DNA of 64,000 bases from Beroe forskalii (GCA_011033025.1 WFMF01000331.1:62001-126000), one strand, 5' to 3'. Numbered from the stretch's first letter, positions 30,823 to 44,216 are shown. Notes: generated by a model from the sequence alone, not told the origin. A program made the numbers and translations.

Positions 30823-32400
30823 GTTCAAGGATACAGACTACAGTGAAAGCTGAGTTCCTAGGTCTGTATTTGGAAATCAGAGTGTATAATTGTTTAATCG
30901 TTTTTTTCTTTTCATAAGTTATATGATCTAATGATAACGAATTGTATTACATACCTACAAGTCAGGTGTGACAAGTGAGGATACAGTCTGTATGTAGATT
31001 AGGCTGCAGGCGTGGAGACAGTGAGGATCAATCTTTCAGTATATCCTCATTTGAAATGTTCTGAATGTAAAGGTGTGAAAATATTTGATATCAAGAACTC
31101 AAAATACTGGATATAGGAATAAGGTGTGGCTGTCGAACTCATATTTGAAGTTTCCATGCAGGTGTAAGACAGTTGCAGCTCACTGCTTGGACATTAACAG
31201 GCAGTGAGTGAGGATGGTGTTGGACAGTGAGGATATAGGTGAAAGCCGCAAACAGGAGTTCGACACTGAGGACACCCCTGTGAGACAATAAGCATACAGA
31301 TAATACAGGATTTCACAGTGAATAATAAACAGTCGACCTTGTTTTTCCAGACTGATTGAGCTTAATATTTGACAAATCACTAGACTCCATTTGAGATGAT
31401 TTGAACCAGGTTAAGCAATGAGATTATTTTTTGGAGAAAGTTGTCAATCATCTCAACCTGTTTGCATAAGAGGATCAAGATTTAGATGATGTAGTTTTAA
31501 CTTTCAACATATAAAGTTCAAGGAAAACTTTTATCAAAATGTTTACAAATTGGGATTCACACAATACTCACATGATTTTCGAAGGCATCTTGAGAACAAC
31601 CCTCTTGTGTCAGTCATTAAACTTCTACAAAATAAAGTGTTATTAAAATCCTCAGCAAATGATGGGTTTTTGCCTGAGTGATGTCAGATGAGGCAGTGAT
31701 GGATTCAGGTGATGAGACATTGGGATAAAGATGTGAGACAGTGAGGAAAAAGGTGGAGACAGTGATATTAAAGTGCGAGAAAGTGAGGATGTAGGTTGAG
31801 AAATTGAGGACAAGAAGGTGTTGACAGTTAGCATTCAACAGACCAGTTAGTGGCTTATGAGGATATATTTCCAACCTCAATGATGCAGTATGTTTTATAA
31901 CAGAAAGATGGTATTATCAACATATAGACAGTGAGAAAAAGTTCGAGATCCTCTACAAAATAAAGGGTTTTAAAAGATTTGAAATCAAACTTATAATTGT
32001 TTAATCATTTTTCTTTCATAAGTTATATGATCTAAATAACAATTTTAAACATACATCCATCATTAATAGTAAGTTTTGTGTGCATATAGGTACTCCTGAC
32101 AATTTAATCAATCTTCTTCCCTTTAAGGAATAGATCCAAAACCTTTTTTAGTGGCTTATGAGCTATATATTTCCCACCTCAATAGCAGTAGTTTTATAAC
32201 AGAAAGCATGGTATTATCAACATATATTTGTGCTCTTAAAGTGAGATCCTCAACATGCTCCACTTTAAAAGATTTGGATGGTGACTTACTCATATCACAC
32301 ACTTACTCAAATCACACATACATTTCAATAACAATTCTTGTCGGTACATCCATCATTAATGGTAAGCAGCACAGTTGCATATAGGTAAAGTGCAACAAGT
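30822..32400. repeat. Decayed satellite and a repeated ~250-500-bp block
   Basis: Isolated GTGAGGATACAGGTG units continue to about 31850. A block with CATAAGTTATATGATCTAA and TACATCCATCATTAATAGTAA recurs in part at 30885-30960, 31610-32100 and 32150-32400. No gene was recognised. Confidence 0.6.
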
Positions 32401-33312
32401 CAAAAGGTAAGTCCAAAAGTAAGTCAATTAAGGACAGATAAAATTTTAGTGTGGCCTTAGTTTGGATAGTTTTCACCATAGGAACTACATTTTTATCTCT
32501 TCTTTACATCTCTTGAAACCATGATGTTCAATTGCCAAGAAATAATATTCTTTATTGGGCCCTTTGGACTTACTGTTGCTTTTGACCTATGAGCACACAA
32601 CAGAAAAACAAGATTTACTGTGATACTTAACTGATATGTGTGCTCATAGGTTGAAAGCAACAGGTCGAAAAGTAGGTCGAAAAGTAGCTTGAAACGATAG
32701 GTAGAAAGGGCTCAATAAAGGCCCTTCTTGGCTTGGAAATTGCATATCATGCTTTCAATCTTCAAGAGAGATGAGGAAAAGTTAGTTCCTGCTGTGAAAA
32801 CCATCCAGACTGGGGCACAGTAAAATTCTACATGTCCTTTCGACCTTCTTTTCAACCTACTTTTCAACCTGTTGTTTTCGACCTATGAAGACGCATATGT
32901 GTAACTGAGAAAAACTTTGCAATAAGAGATCTACAACTAGTGACACACAAGCTTGAGTTATATAGTTGCAGAAGTGAAGATCATCCAAACTATTTAAAGA
33001 TACTGGCAGAACTGAAAGATATTTGTAAACTGTAGATAGAGGTAGACTTGTCAGGGAGAGCCAAGTTCAAAGCTGACATAACTGATGTGTGGTCACTGCT
33101 CATAGGTTGAAAGCAACAAGTTGAAAAGAAGAAAGGGCTCAATAAAGACCCTTATTGGATGGGAAATTACAGTGCAACATACTTTAAATCTTCAAGGGAA
33201 ATGGGAAAAGATAGTTCCTGTTGCAATAACCATCCAGACTGTGGCAATTCTTCAAGTCTGTTTAACCTACTTTTTGACTACCCTTCAAACTATTTTTTCG
33301 AACTAAGAAAAA
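32385..33312. mobile_element. Three adjacent foldback elements (32385-32610, 32640-32900, 33095-33310)
   Basis: Each has a left arm with CATAGGTTGAAAGCAACA / GTCGAAAAGTAGG-type sequence, a middle GGGCTCAATAAAGGCCCTT and 'aaccatccagac', and a right arm with the complementary TTTTCAACCTACTTTTC and GACCTATG. They form a direct array of diverged inverted-repeat elements near the centre of the large inverted duplication. Confidence 0.7.
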
Positions 33313-33319
33313 ACTTGTG

Positions 33320-36185
33320 TGAAACATTGATTTGTCACATTTCATCATCCAGATAATTCAAACAACTTGTTGTACAATGTATGACCTGCTGATGCCACCC
33401 ACGAAGCAGCTGGCATCAGCACAATCAAACAACATCAGGCAATCAAACAACTAAATAGAAATTTGTTATGTAACTTCTTGCTGTTTAGCAAAAACTAAAA
33501 GGAAAATATAACATGATTATTGATTTGATGTTGTAAAAATGAATTTGTCTTAACATTTTTTTCTTATACAAAAATGTGAACCATTTGCAATGTACAATTT
33601 TGCAATTCATGATTGATTTCATTCAAAAAAATTCAGTTTGTGTTAATTTATTTAATAGTTTTATTTTTTGAATCTGTAGGAAAACAGCTAGCTAAGTGTA
33701 TATCAAAAGTGAGGGTGCAAGAAGCAAGAAATGTTTGAGAATTCTCAGCTATACTAACAAGACTCAAATGGCCAGGGCGTAGCGCTTCCATGTTTCTGCC
33801 GCCCTACGTACTTAACTTTATGGGCAAAACCAAAGGTCCGAAGCCATGGTTGGGGTTGCGCCCTATTCTGCGCGCGCGGCGTGCCGTCGTTCCTTCCTTT
33901 TTTCTGACTTCCACAAAAGCAAAAAGGTGACATTTGTCGTCCAAATGTGGAACGTTGCGCCGCGCGCGAGGTTCGGTAATATCCTATGATTTAGCCATAG
34001 GACGCGCGCGCAAGTGAACATCTGGTTAGGTGAATAGTTAGGGTGGCTCTAATTAGTGCTGCGCGCGACGATGGACACAAAAAGTTGTAGGACGTTTCGT
34101 ATATGGTATAGGATGTTACCCTACCCTCGCCGCTCGCGCGCGCGGCGTAAGTATAATGTTGATATTTAGACCAATGGTCCGGTTGTATTCCATTATTCCA
34201 TATTTTCTACCTCTATTTCATTTCTATTAGGTCAAGAAAACAGTAAAATTTAAAAAGCAAGAAAAAACTTTTAAACATTTCTTAAAAACATCACCAGGAT
34301 TTCAATTCATCATTACCGGGACATCAACAATCCCCCTAAAAAGTTGAAGCATAATCATAAAGATAACATAAATATGTGTACATGTATTGACAATGACACA
34401 GTACACATTTGACACTGCATACAATTTACTTATCATAGACCTTTTATATTATAATAATAGACCTTTTATAATATTTTACACCTTTGACACAAATCTTATA
34501 TTTGTGCTAGCTGCTTGATTATTGGAGGCCTTGGAAAATATGCTTGGATTTACAGTTCACCTGTCAATTTGGGAGTTTTTTTTTGAGAAACACACTTCAT
34601 ATATACCAACATTTGACACAATTTTGGACAAGAAAACAGTAAAATTTAAAAAGTGAGAAAAAACTTTAAAATTTATTTGTTCATAAAAGCACTCACCAAA
34701 GTTGTATTCATCTAGGTAGCTGGACATCAAGCAATCCCCTAAAAAAGTTGAAGCATGATTTTATATTATCTTATAATCGTTTAAAATAACATAAATAAAT
34801 TTAATTTAATTTGAACTAATGGTTTATACCCACATTCAATAATATTTTACACCTTTGACACAAATCTTATCTTTAACTCTTCATTCTTAATTTATCTGTT
34901 GGCTTCTCACAGTTCACCTGTCAAGTTTTGTTGAGAAATGACATTCCCCGGAATATATTATTAATCATTTACACAATTTTGTGCACATGATATTCCCATC
35001 CTTGATTTTATTTTACTTGTACTATCTCTATGTTTGGCAGAAAAAATAATTCAACAGCTTCATGCAACTGCTAAAATATGTTTATCAAAATGTCCCTAAT
35101 TAAGATTCAGACAATAATGATTTGCCATCAAATATATAAGCAGATTTTATGCTTTAGATATCTGATTCTCTGATGTAAAAACTATTTTAAGGGCTTTATT
35201 CCATAAGCATCTCAGTTCATCTAAATTTGGTGAATTAGTTCATCTGTTCTTAGAATTCATATGAATTCCTATGAATATCATTCAAACTGGATGGAGTTCA
35301 TATAAAAGTCATATAAAATCATATGAGGTGGATGGCAACTTCATATGACCTGAGGAAAACAAGAAGATTGAGGAAAACAAGAAAATCCATTTTACAGAAA
35401 CAACATAAATATAAATATTAATTGTCAAGGATACAAATGATTCTAAAAATTCAGCTGATAAAGGATTTGAATGGTAACGTTGTTCTCTGTGGAACTATTC
35501 TAGATATTATACACCTAGAAATATTTGAAAATTGAAAATTCAGATTAATTCATGCTAAGCCAACAAGTAGATTAACAGAGCTCAATCGTTTATTTGGGGC
35601 TGTTTGAGTTTGGGAATTTACTATAAATAGGTCTTAATGTACTTTTTGGAGTCATTGTTTGAATACATTGGGCTGTTGTTTCTTATATCAAATCCTTTAT
35701 TCTGAGTAATAACTTACGATTCTAAATCAAGCCAATACTGTTTTAAGCAATGATGTTGCAGATAATGCTTGGTCATAACAAGTGTAGATTGTTACATGGA
35801 CTAGATATAAATACATTTTTATATAAATAAAGACATACATTCCATGAAGATCTTGTAAAAGATCAACATTCAACTTCACATAAAATATCAATATTTTCAA
35901 TGTGATGAGTTTTTCTGCTTATTCAAAATTTTCAAAATGAAACCATTATTGATCAATGTTTTCAAACCAGGAGTGATGTTTAAATTACAATAAATGATTT
36001 GGAGTAACCTAATTGACCTCGACATTTCTCAATTTCTTGCCTTACAAACCCACCATTCAATTTACTTAATTTTATGGGCCTTTTGCTCTGCTTATGTATA
36101 TTCTCTATGTATAATTCTTGGTTCCTCAATGTCTCCATTTTCCGATTTTCAAATTATTTTACAGTTTTTCAAAAACTGTATCCTT
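33320..36185. other. Central spacer, AT-rich, no gene seen
   Basis: Contains a short GC-rich patch (33770-34150) with several GCGCGCG runs, and a ~390-bp direct repeat (34235-34610 and 34625-34960, sharing AAGAAAACAGTAAAATTTAA and CCCCTAAAAAGTTGAAGCAT). Another short direct repeat carries TTGATCAATGTTTTCAAACC (35945 and 36478). No coding exon was supported. Confidence 0.6.
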
Positions 36186-36189
36186 TGCA

Positions 36190-39100
36190 GATGTTTCACA
36201 CCTGAATCACACAAAAGAAACATCACACACCTGTTTTACCAATCAGTCCCACGCCTGTATCCTCACTGTGTCACACCTTACATCCTCACTGTCTTGAATT
36301 ACTGTATCCTTTCTGTCATAAACCTGTATCCTCACTGTCTCACACCTGTATCCTCACTGTCTCACACCTGTTTCCTCACTGTTTCAGGTCTTCACTGTAT
36401 CTTATAAATTATCTTTTTGATAGTCTATCCTCATGATCTTGACACCTGTTTCCTAATACACTGTATATTATTCCATTATTGATCAATGTTTTCAAACCAG
36501 GAGAAAATGCTCAACAACAGACTAAATGATTTGGAGTAACTATCGTGCCTGTTTCTCACATTTCTCACACATGTATCCTCAATGTCTCACAACTGCATTT
36601 ACTTAATTTTAAGTAAGCATCTGCGTTAAATCATATGTTATTCTCCACTTTCTCACCTCACTGTCTCACACCTGTTTCCTCACTGTCTCACGCCTCTATC
36701 CTTAGTGTCTCGCACCTGTATTCTCACTGTCTCGCAACTGTATCCTCACTGTCATAAACCTGTAACCCCACTGCCCCACACCTGTATCCTCAATAACTCA
36801 CACCTGTTTCCTCACTGTATCACACCTGTATCCTCACTGTTTCACACCTGTTTCCTCACTGTCTCGCAACTGTATCTTCACTGTCTCACACCTGAATCCT
36901 CAATGTCTCACACCTGTATCCTCACTGCCCCACACCTGTTTTATCACTGTCTCACACCTGTATCCTCAATGTCTCACACCTGTATCCTCACTGTCTCACA
37001 CCTGTATCTTCACTGTCTCACCTCTATCCTCCATGTCTCGCAAATGTATCCTCACTGTCTTACACCTGTATCCTCACTGTATCACCTATATCCTCACTTT
37101 CTTCCACCTCTTTCCTCACTGTCTCGCACATCTTTCCTCACTGTCCCACACCTGAATCCTCACTCTCTCACACCTACAGACTCACTGTGTCACACCTGTA
37201 TCCTCACTGTGTCACCCCTGTATCCTCACTGTATCGTACCTGTTTCCTCACTGTTTCACACCTGTATCCGCACTGCCCCCACACCTGTATCCTCAATGAC
37301 TCACACCTAATTCCTCACTGTCTCACACCTGTATCCTCACTGTTTCACACCTGTATCCTCACTGTTTCACACCTGTATCTTGATGTCTCACACCTGTATC
37401 CTCACTGTCTCACACCTGCAGCCTCACTGTCTCACACCTGTTTCCTCACTGTCTCACACCTGTATCCTCACTGTCTCACACCTGCTTCCTCACTGTCTCA
37501 CACCTGTATCTTGATGTCTCACACCTGTATCCTCACTGTCTCACACCTGCAGCCTCACTGTCTCACACCTGTATCCTCACTGTTTCACACCTGTTTCCCC
37601 ACTATCTCGCAACTGTATCCTCCTTGCTTCATACCACTATCCTCAGTGTTTCGCAAATGTATCCTCACTGTCTCACACCTGTTTCCTCACTGTCTCACAC
37701 CTGTTTCCTCACTGTCTCACACCTGTATCCTCAATGTCTCACACCTGTGTCCTCACTGTCTCACACCTGTTTCCTCACTGTCTCACGCCTCTATCCTCAG
37801 TGTCTCGCACCTGTATTCTCACTGTCTTGCAACTGTATTCTCACTGTCTTAAACCTGTATCCTCACTGCCCCACACCTGTATCCTCACTGTATCGCACCT
37901 GTTTCCTCACGGTATCGCACATGTATCTTCAATGTCTCGAATCAGTATCCTCACTGTCTCACACCTGCATCCTCACTGTCTTACACCTGTTTCCGCACTG
38001 TCTCACTCCTGCAGCCTTGCTGTCTCACACCTGTGTCCTCACTGTCTCACACCTGTGTCCTCACTGTCTCACACCTGTATTCTCACTGTCTCACACCTGT
38101 GTCCTCACTGTCTCACACCTGTATTCTCACTGTCTCATACCTGCATCCTCATTGTCTGTATCCTCACTGTCTCACACCTGTATCCTCAATGCCTCGCAGC
38201 TGAATCCTCACTGTCTCACACCTGTATCCTCACTGTCTCACACCTGTATCCTCACTGTCACACACCTGTATCCTCACTGTCTCACTCCTGTATCCTCACT
38301 GTCACACACCTGTATCCTCACTGTCTCACTCCTGTATCCTCACTGTCTCACACCTGTATCCTCACTGCCCAACAACTGTATCCTCACTGTCTCTCCTGTT
38401 TCCTCACTGTCTCACTTATATCCTCACTGTCTCACACCTGTATCCTCACTGTCTCACACCTGTATCCTCACTGTCTCACACCTGTATCCTCACTGTCTCA
38501 CACCTGTATCCTCACTGTCTCACACCTGTATCCTCACTGTCTCACACCTGTTTCCTCACTGTCTCACACCTGTTTCCTCACTGTCTCACACCTGTATCCT
38601 CACTGTCTCACACCTGTTTCCTCACTGTCTCACACCTGTATCCTCAATGTCTCACACTGTGTCTCTGTCCACCTGTTTCCTCACTGTCTCACACCTCTAT
38701 CCTCAGTGTCTCGCACCTGTATTCTCACTGTCTTGCAACTGTATTCTCACTGTCTCACACCTGTATCCTCACTGTCTCACACCTGCAGCCTCACTGTCCC
38801 ACACCTGTATCCTCACTGTCTCACACCTCTATCCTCAATGTCTCACACCTGTGTCCTCACTGTCTCACACCTGTTTCCTCACTGTCTCACACCTCTATCC
38901 TCAGTGTCTCGCACCTGTATTCTCACTGTCTTGCAACTGTATTCTCACTGTCTTAAACCTGTATCCTCACTGCCCCACACCTGTATCCTCAATAACTCAC
39001 ACCGTATCGTACCTGTTTCCTCACGGTCTCGCACATGTATCTTCAATGTCTCGAATCAGTATCCTCACTGTCTCACACCTGCATCCTCACTGTCTTACAC

Positions 39101-40062
39101 CTGTTTCCGCACTGTCTCACACCTGCAGCCTTGCTGTCTCACACCTGTGTCCTCACTGTCTCACACCTGTGTCCTCACTGTCTCACACCTGTATTCTCAC
39201 TGTCTCACACCTGCATCCTCACTGTCTCACACCTCTATCCTCACTGTCTCGCACCTGTATCCTCACTGTCCCACACCTGTATCCTCACTCTCACACACCT
39301 GTATCCTCACTGTCTCACTCCTGTATCCTCACTGTCTCACACCTGTATCCTCACTGCCCAACAACTGTATCCTCACTGTCTCTCCTGTTTCCTCACTGTC
39401 TCACACCTAGGTATATCCTCACTGTCTCACTTATATCCTCACTGTCTCACACCTGTATTCTCACTGTCTCACACCTGTATCCTCACTGTCTCACACCTGC
39501 AGCCTCACTGTCTCACACCTGTTTCCTCACTGTCTCACACCTGTATCCTCACTGTCTCACACCTGCAGCCTCACTGTATTGCACCTGTTTTCTCACTGTG
39601 TTACCTGCATCCTCACTGTCTCACATCTGTATCCTCACTCTCACACACCTGTATCCTCACTGTCTCACTCCTGTATCCTCACTGTCTCACACCTGTATCC
39701 TCACTGCCCAACAACTGTATCCTCACTGTCTCTCCTGTTTCCTCACTGTCTCACACCTAGGTATATCCTCACTGTCTCACTTATATCCTCACTGTCTCAC
39801 ACCTGTATCCTCACTGTCTTACACCTGTATTCTCACTGTCTTACACCTGAATTCTCACTGTCTTACACCTGAATTCTCACTGCCCAACACTTGAATCCTC
39901 ACTGTCTCACACCTGTTTCCTCACTGTCTCACACCTGTATCCTCACTGTCTCACACCTGCAGCCTCACTGTCTCACACCTGTATCCCCACTGTCTCACAC
40001 CTGTATCCTCATTGTCTCACTCCTGTATCCTCACTGTCTCGCACCTGAATCCTCACTGTCTC
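36190..40062 (+). repeat. 22-bp satellite, right array (main part)
   Basis: About 165 units of CACACCTGTATCCTCACTGT plus two bases, with gaps of other sequence near 36400-36650. Because 22 is not a multiple of three and the unit has no stop on this strand, all three frames stay open for long stretches, giving ORFs up to 756 codons with a 22-residue repeat (YPHCLTPVSSLSHTCILTVS). These should not be annotated as genes. Higher-order blocks recur, such as the CCCAACAACTGTATCCTCAC variant at about 38370, 39357 and 39708. Confidence 0.95.
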
Positions 40063-40068
40063 TATTCT

Positions 40069-40340
40069 TTTCAGAGCTAGATAGTACTTTGGAATTCAAC
40101 CTTTCAGTTTTTGGTACCTTTGTTTGTTAAATCGTTAGTTGAACAGATTCTATGTCAGTGATGGCATAGACGGTTTAGTATTATCATGGACGCTAATTAA
40201 GCTTACCGGGCCCCATCGGTTCTTGTCCATACTTTCGGCATTCATAGTTTCCTGACTTTAAGGCCATTTTACGTAAGCATTATGCAATGATGATTTGATA
40301 TTGAGTTAGAAATCGCAGGTCCAGACCCTGTAAGGTTTTT
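40069..40340 (+). repeat. Repeat B, copy 2
   Basis: Reverse complement of 27765-28065. It interrupts the 22-bp satellite together with the transposon at 40331-40760; homology to the left-arm copy resumes at CCGGCCAAATTATTCA after the transposon. Confidence 0.8.
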
Positions 40341-40760
40341 CTTTCCTGGATGCACTGGTGGCTGGCATCCTAGAACGAGATTTTTCTGGAATTTGAAATT
40401 TTGTCTTTAATTTCGAAGTTCGAGGAGTTTTTGGAAAAAAGGGGTAGGGGGTGGTGACGTCTTGGGCCTGCAATGTCCAAGAATGGCCTGTGATGTCTCA
40501 AATGGACCTGTTAAGTCTCAAACAGGTCTGTGTGATCTCAGTTAGGCCTTTTTATGTCTCAAATGGGCCTGTGATGTATTTGTTAATGGGCATACATTAT
40601 CACAAACCGGCCACTGCTGTCTCCAATGGGCTTGTATTATATCTCAAATGGACCTTTGATGTCTCAAATGGGCCTGTTTTTGAAATGAAAGTGGGCCTGA
40701 ATGACGAAAAAATCCGGCATCCTAGGGTGGGCCTGTTGCTACCTGAAAAGAAAAACCTTA
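40331..40760 (+). mobile_element. Non-autonomous DNA transposon, copy 2
   Basis: Same family as 24363-24806: begins TAAGGTTTTTCTTTCCTGG, ends GAAAAGAAAAACCTTA, and has the same repeated GGGCCTGTGATG interior with deletions. The flanks (CCAGACCCTG and AGTCGCCGG) show no clean target-site duplication, but repeat B copy 1 (27765-28065) shows the approximate empty site. Confidence 0.88.
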
Positions 40761-40785
40761 AGTCGCCGGCCAAATTATTCACATC

Positions 40786-41655
40786 CTCACTGTCTCACAC
40801 CTGTAACCTCAATGTCTCACAACTCTATCCTCACTGTTTCAAACCTTTATCAGTGCCTCTTACCTGTATCCTCACTGTCTCTCACCTGTATTCTCACTGT
40901 CTCATACCTGTATCCTCAATGCCTCTTACCTGTATCCTCACTGTCTCACACCTGTATTCTCACTGTCTCACACCTGTATCCTCACTGTCTCGCACCTGTA
41001 TCCTCACTGTCTCGCACCTGTATCCTCACTGTCTCACACCTGTATCCTCACTGTCTCGCACCTGTATCCTCACTGTCTCGCACCTGTATCCTCACTGTCT
41101 CACACCTCTATCCTCACTGTCTCGCACCTGTATTCTCACTGTCTCACACCTGTATCTTCACTGTCTCATACCTGTATTCTCATTGTCTCACACCTGTGTC
41201 CTCACTGTATTGCACCTGTATCCTCACTGTCTCACACCTGTGTCCTCACTGTCCCACACCTGTATCCTCACTGCCTCCCACCTGTATTCTCACTGTCTCA
41301 CACCGGTATCTTCACTGTCTCATACCTGTATTCTCACTGTCTCACACCTGTATCCTCACTGTCTCACACCTGTATTCTCACTGTCTCACACCTGTATCTT
41401 CACTGTCTCATACCTGTATCCTCATTGTCTCACACCTGTATCCTCACTGTCTCGCACCTGAATCCTCACTGTCTCACACCTGTGTCCCCACTGTCCCACG
41501 CCTGTATCCTCACTGTTTCACACCTATTTCCTCACTGTCTCACATCTATTTCCTCACTGTCTCACACCTATTTCCTCAATGTCTCTTACTTGCATCCTCA
41601 CTGTCTCTCACCTATTTCCTCGCTGTCTCACACTTGCAGCCTCATTGTATTGCAC
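40786..41655 (+). repeat. 22-bp satellite, right array (distal part)
   Basis: About 40 units continuing the right array beyond repeat B and the transposon, ending at TGCACCGCCGTGGAATTTTA. The left array ends at the same sequence (29190-29215) in inverse orientation. ORFs here are satellite artefacts. Confidence 0.95.
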
Positions 41656-43133
41656 CGCCGTGGAATTTTATCCTCCTCACTGCTTCGTATCTTCCAGCTA
41701 TCTTTTAGCTATATCTTCAGGTCACAACAAATTTAAATATCGCTCTCTGCCTTGTTGTCTCTTACTGAAGACTTTCTTTCGTTGCCTTTACCTTCAACGA
41801 AGCCTTTATCCCATTGTTTCGTAACTTTTTTCTAATACGTATCAGTTAATGCTATACCAGATACCCATATGGTATACCTTTCTCGTGCCTTACATGTTGT
41901 ACTACTGTACTCGCTTTTTTAAAGCTGAACTACTCTAGTACTCTGTATTATTCGTGACTGAAGACTTATTTAGTAAATTACTTTATCAGGATTTGGAGAC
42001 GATCAGTTTCGTTGGATGTGGATACTGGCCCCGGGTGTGGACTTGGCACCTTCACTGCATTTGGATCTTGAAACTTTCCACCTGTGATGCATAAGACTAC
42101 AATCAGGAACATTGCAATCACGCGAACACCAGGAGTCGACTCTTAAACCTACAGCCTACAAAGAATGTGAACACTTAGATGACACAAATCGGGACAGGCA
42201 GTTTAGGCATCAAGTTGTAAACGGTTGATGATACGAGAAAGTTTGTAAAACATGAGATTTTGAATAGCACGTACGATGTTTATCATAGGACTCCATTGTC
42301 CACAAATCTCTCCCGCTTTATAAGTCAAGGTGTTGCAGGGGAGGGAATTGTGACTGTTTTTATAAGTCAAGCTGTTGCAGGAGAGGGAATTGTGACTTTG
42401 TTTTTAGCCCGTTACAACTGTGAAGATTTAGGAAAGTTGTTTATCTATAATTGTTTGGTTTACTTGTACCTCTGCTGTAGCATGGTCAAAAGAGCAATAT
42501 AAATATTGAAGTGATGCCTTCAAATTTCAATTAAGTAATTGGTCAATAATTCAAAAATGTTTATAAAATTCATCCCTTGTTGACCCTCAGAGCCGTAGAC
42601 ACTTCCGAGAACGGTCTCTGAAATCCCAATGTCGATAGGCAGTGTGCGGAACAAAAATAACCTGCACAAGTCGACTCGTGGACATTGCGACACAATTTGG
42701 CACAATTTTTGGAAATCTTGCATTAGTGCGTAACGCGCGGTGACATCGTATGATTATCACCGCGCATAACGTACATTGCACAATGAGCCGCAATGCAGAA
42801 ATTTCAGAGCCGCTCTCAGAACTGCCGACAGCACAGTAACTCTATGAAGCATAATGTTAGTTGGAGTTCAATGAAGCATAACCTCATATTGTAAGATAAA
42901 TGGCAATAGTATGACGTCATATGCTCCATTTTACTATAGCTCAATGCTGAACACATTAATAATACTTGATTCTCATGCTGTATAGTGTCCTTCTTTATTC
43001 ATGATAAGTTTATATTAATGCTTTGTGGGTTGTCCTTTCAAAGCCAACTGATCTAAGATCTTTATTAAAGCATTAATGAGTATTTGTCACGTCATATAAA
43101 ATATCCCGCAGCGTCTAGGGCTGCATTTCATAT

Positions 43134-43151
43134 CGCACGCGCATGCGCGTG
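43134..43151. repeat. Perfect GC-rich palindrome
   Basis: GCACGCGCATGCGCGTGC reads the same on both strands. It may be a protein-binding site or chance; it contains GCATGC and alternating purine-pyrimidine sequence able to adopt Z-DNA. Confidence 0.85.
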
Positions 43152-43865
43152 CAACTGCGATTTGAGAAAATGTCCCTCGAGAGCGCTAGCCCGAGTGGGA
43201 TATATGAATTGAAGATGCGATGAAAATATTTTACCTGGATTGTAAATGGAGAGGTTGATATGATCTGTTTTAAACTCATTATTCGTCTGAGTGTAGGATA
43301 CAAATTAATGTACGGTGAGTAATAATGTTGAGCCCCGAAGGAACGAGCCATAATTACGAACTTATACTGCAACCACTTTAGTGTCGAACATATTTAATAA
43401 TATTTCTTTCGAAAACCACTCATTGTTGGCAGTTTCACAACAAAACTTATCCAAATATAAGTATTAAATAGCCTTATTAACCAGCACCTCTCACTAAACC
43501 TCTAAATTAGATTCTATTAGTCTAGTCAGCTATATATAAGCGTGTTATTCTATTGAGTAAATAATCTATTGTTACCCTGTATGTTAGTAGCAATATGGTG
43601 CCTTATATGCTGCAAGTGTCGACATTATCAGGCATAAGCAGGGTGAATTGAAGACGTTTGTAGGACCTACTTCTAGTATAATATAAATGTGGTAGAAGAA
43701 ACTCCGAGCATCGGGGTATATGCCCAAATATGGAATAATGCGCACAGTACGCTGCTATCACACAATATATACATTTATATATGTTTATTATTTGAGGAAG
43801 AAACCATTTTATTATTATTCGTTGGTTGGTAGAGGTGTTGTATAACGTGGGTGTCACTGTCCCCA

Positions 43866-44032
43866 GTAATATGGGGCTGTTCACCTGTTACGTAATCAAT
43901 TTTTGGCCGATTTCAACCCCCTTCCCCTAATAATCAAGTTTACAGTTGTTGTATTTGTTACAATAACGTAATCATTCGGAAACCCCCTCCCCCTAGGTGA
44001 TGACGTGATGTGTGAACGATCCATCCCTATAT
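43866..44032. mobile_element. Foldback MITE, TTCACNNNTTACGTAATCA family
   Basis: Ends CTGTTCACCTGTTACGTAAT and GTGATGTGTGAACGATCC are imperfect inverted repeats with C-rich stretches in between. A fragment with poly(C) occurs at 20228-20300. Confidence 0.55.
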
Positions 44033-44078
44033 GTTGCAAAAATTCTGTCACCTCTCTGCCACTGTTAACTCTGACACA

Positions 44079-44216
44079 GCTGAACTTTGGGCAGGTTCGG
44101 TACGGTTATGCGGCACGGTATATATCCGAATTTTTCAATTAATTTGTGAGCAAAAAATCAAAAAATGACAATCGTACCTAATCTAGAAACGTACCAAACC
44201 TGCCTAAAGTTCAGCT
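44079..44216. mobile_element. Foldback MITE, CTTTAGGCAGGT family, copy 1
   Basis: Ends AGCTGAACTTTGGGCAGGTT and CCTGCCTAAAGTTCAGCT are inverted; the inner stem is partly decayed. Confidence 0.7.

Larger units (their letters stand above)
23310..42850. repeat. Large inverted duplication (~19.5 kb)
   Basis: Left-arm blocks 23310-24216, 24301-24362, 24807-24840, 28985-29210 and the satellite at 29210-30822 match, in reverse complement, 42850-41935, 41930-41885, 41880-41866, 41835-41655 and the satellite at 41655-40786 / 40062-36190. The outer edges coincide with 'gtgctgtcggcagttctgagag' and its complement. The left arm has ~4.2 kb (about 24.84-28.98 kb) that the right arm lacks, plus one transposon and one hairpin absent from the right. 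Spacer is about 30.8-36.2 kb. Copies differ by scattered substitutions, so this is not simply the same read laid down twice. Confidence 0.8.

Noticed and set aside
36705-41708. Plus-strand ORFs of 201-756 codons
   Set aside because: Same satellite artefact as above; several frames are open at once over the same bases.
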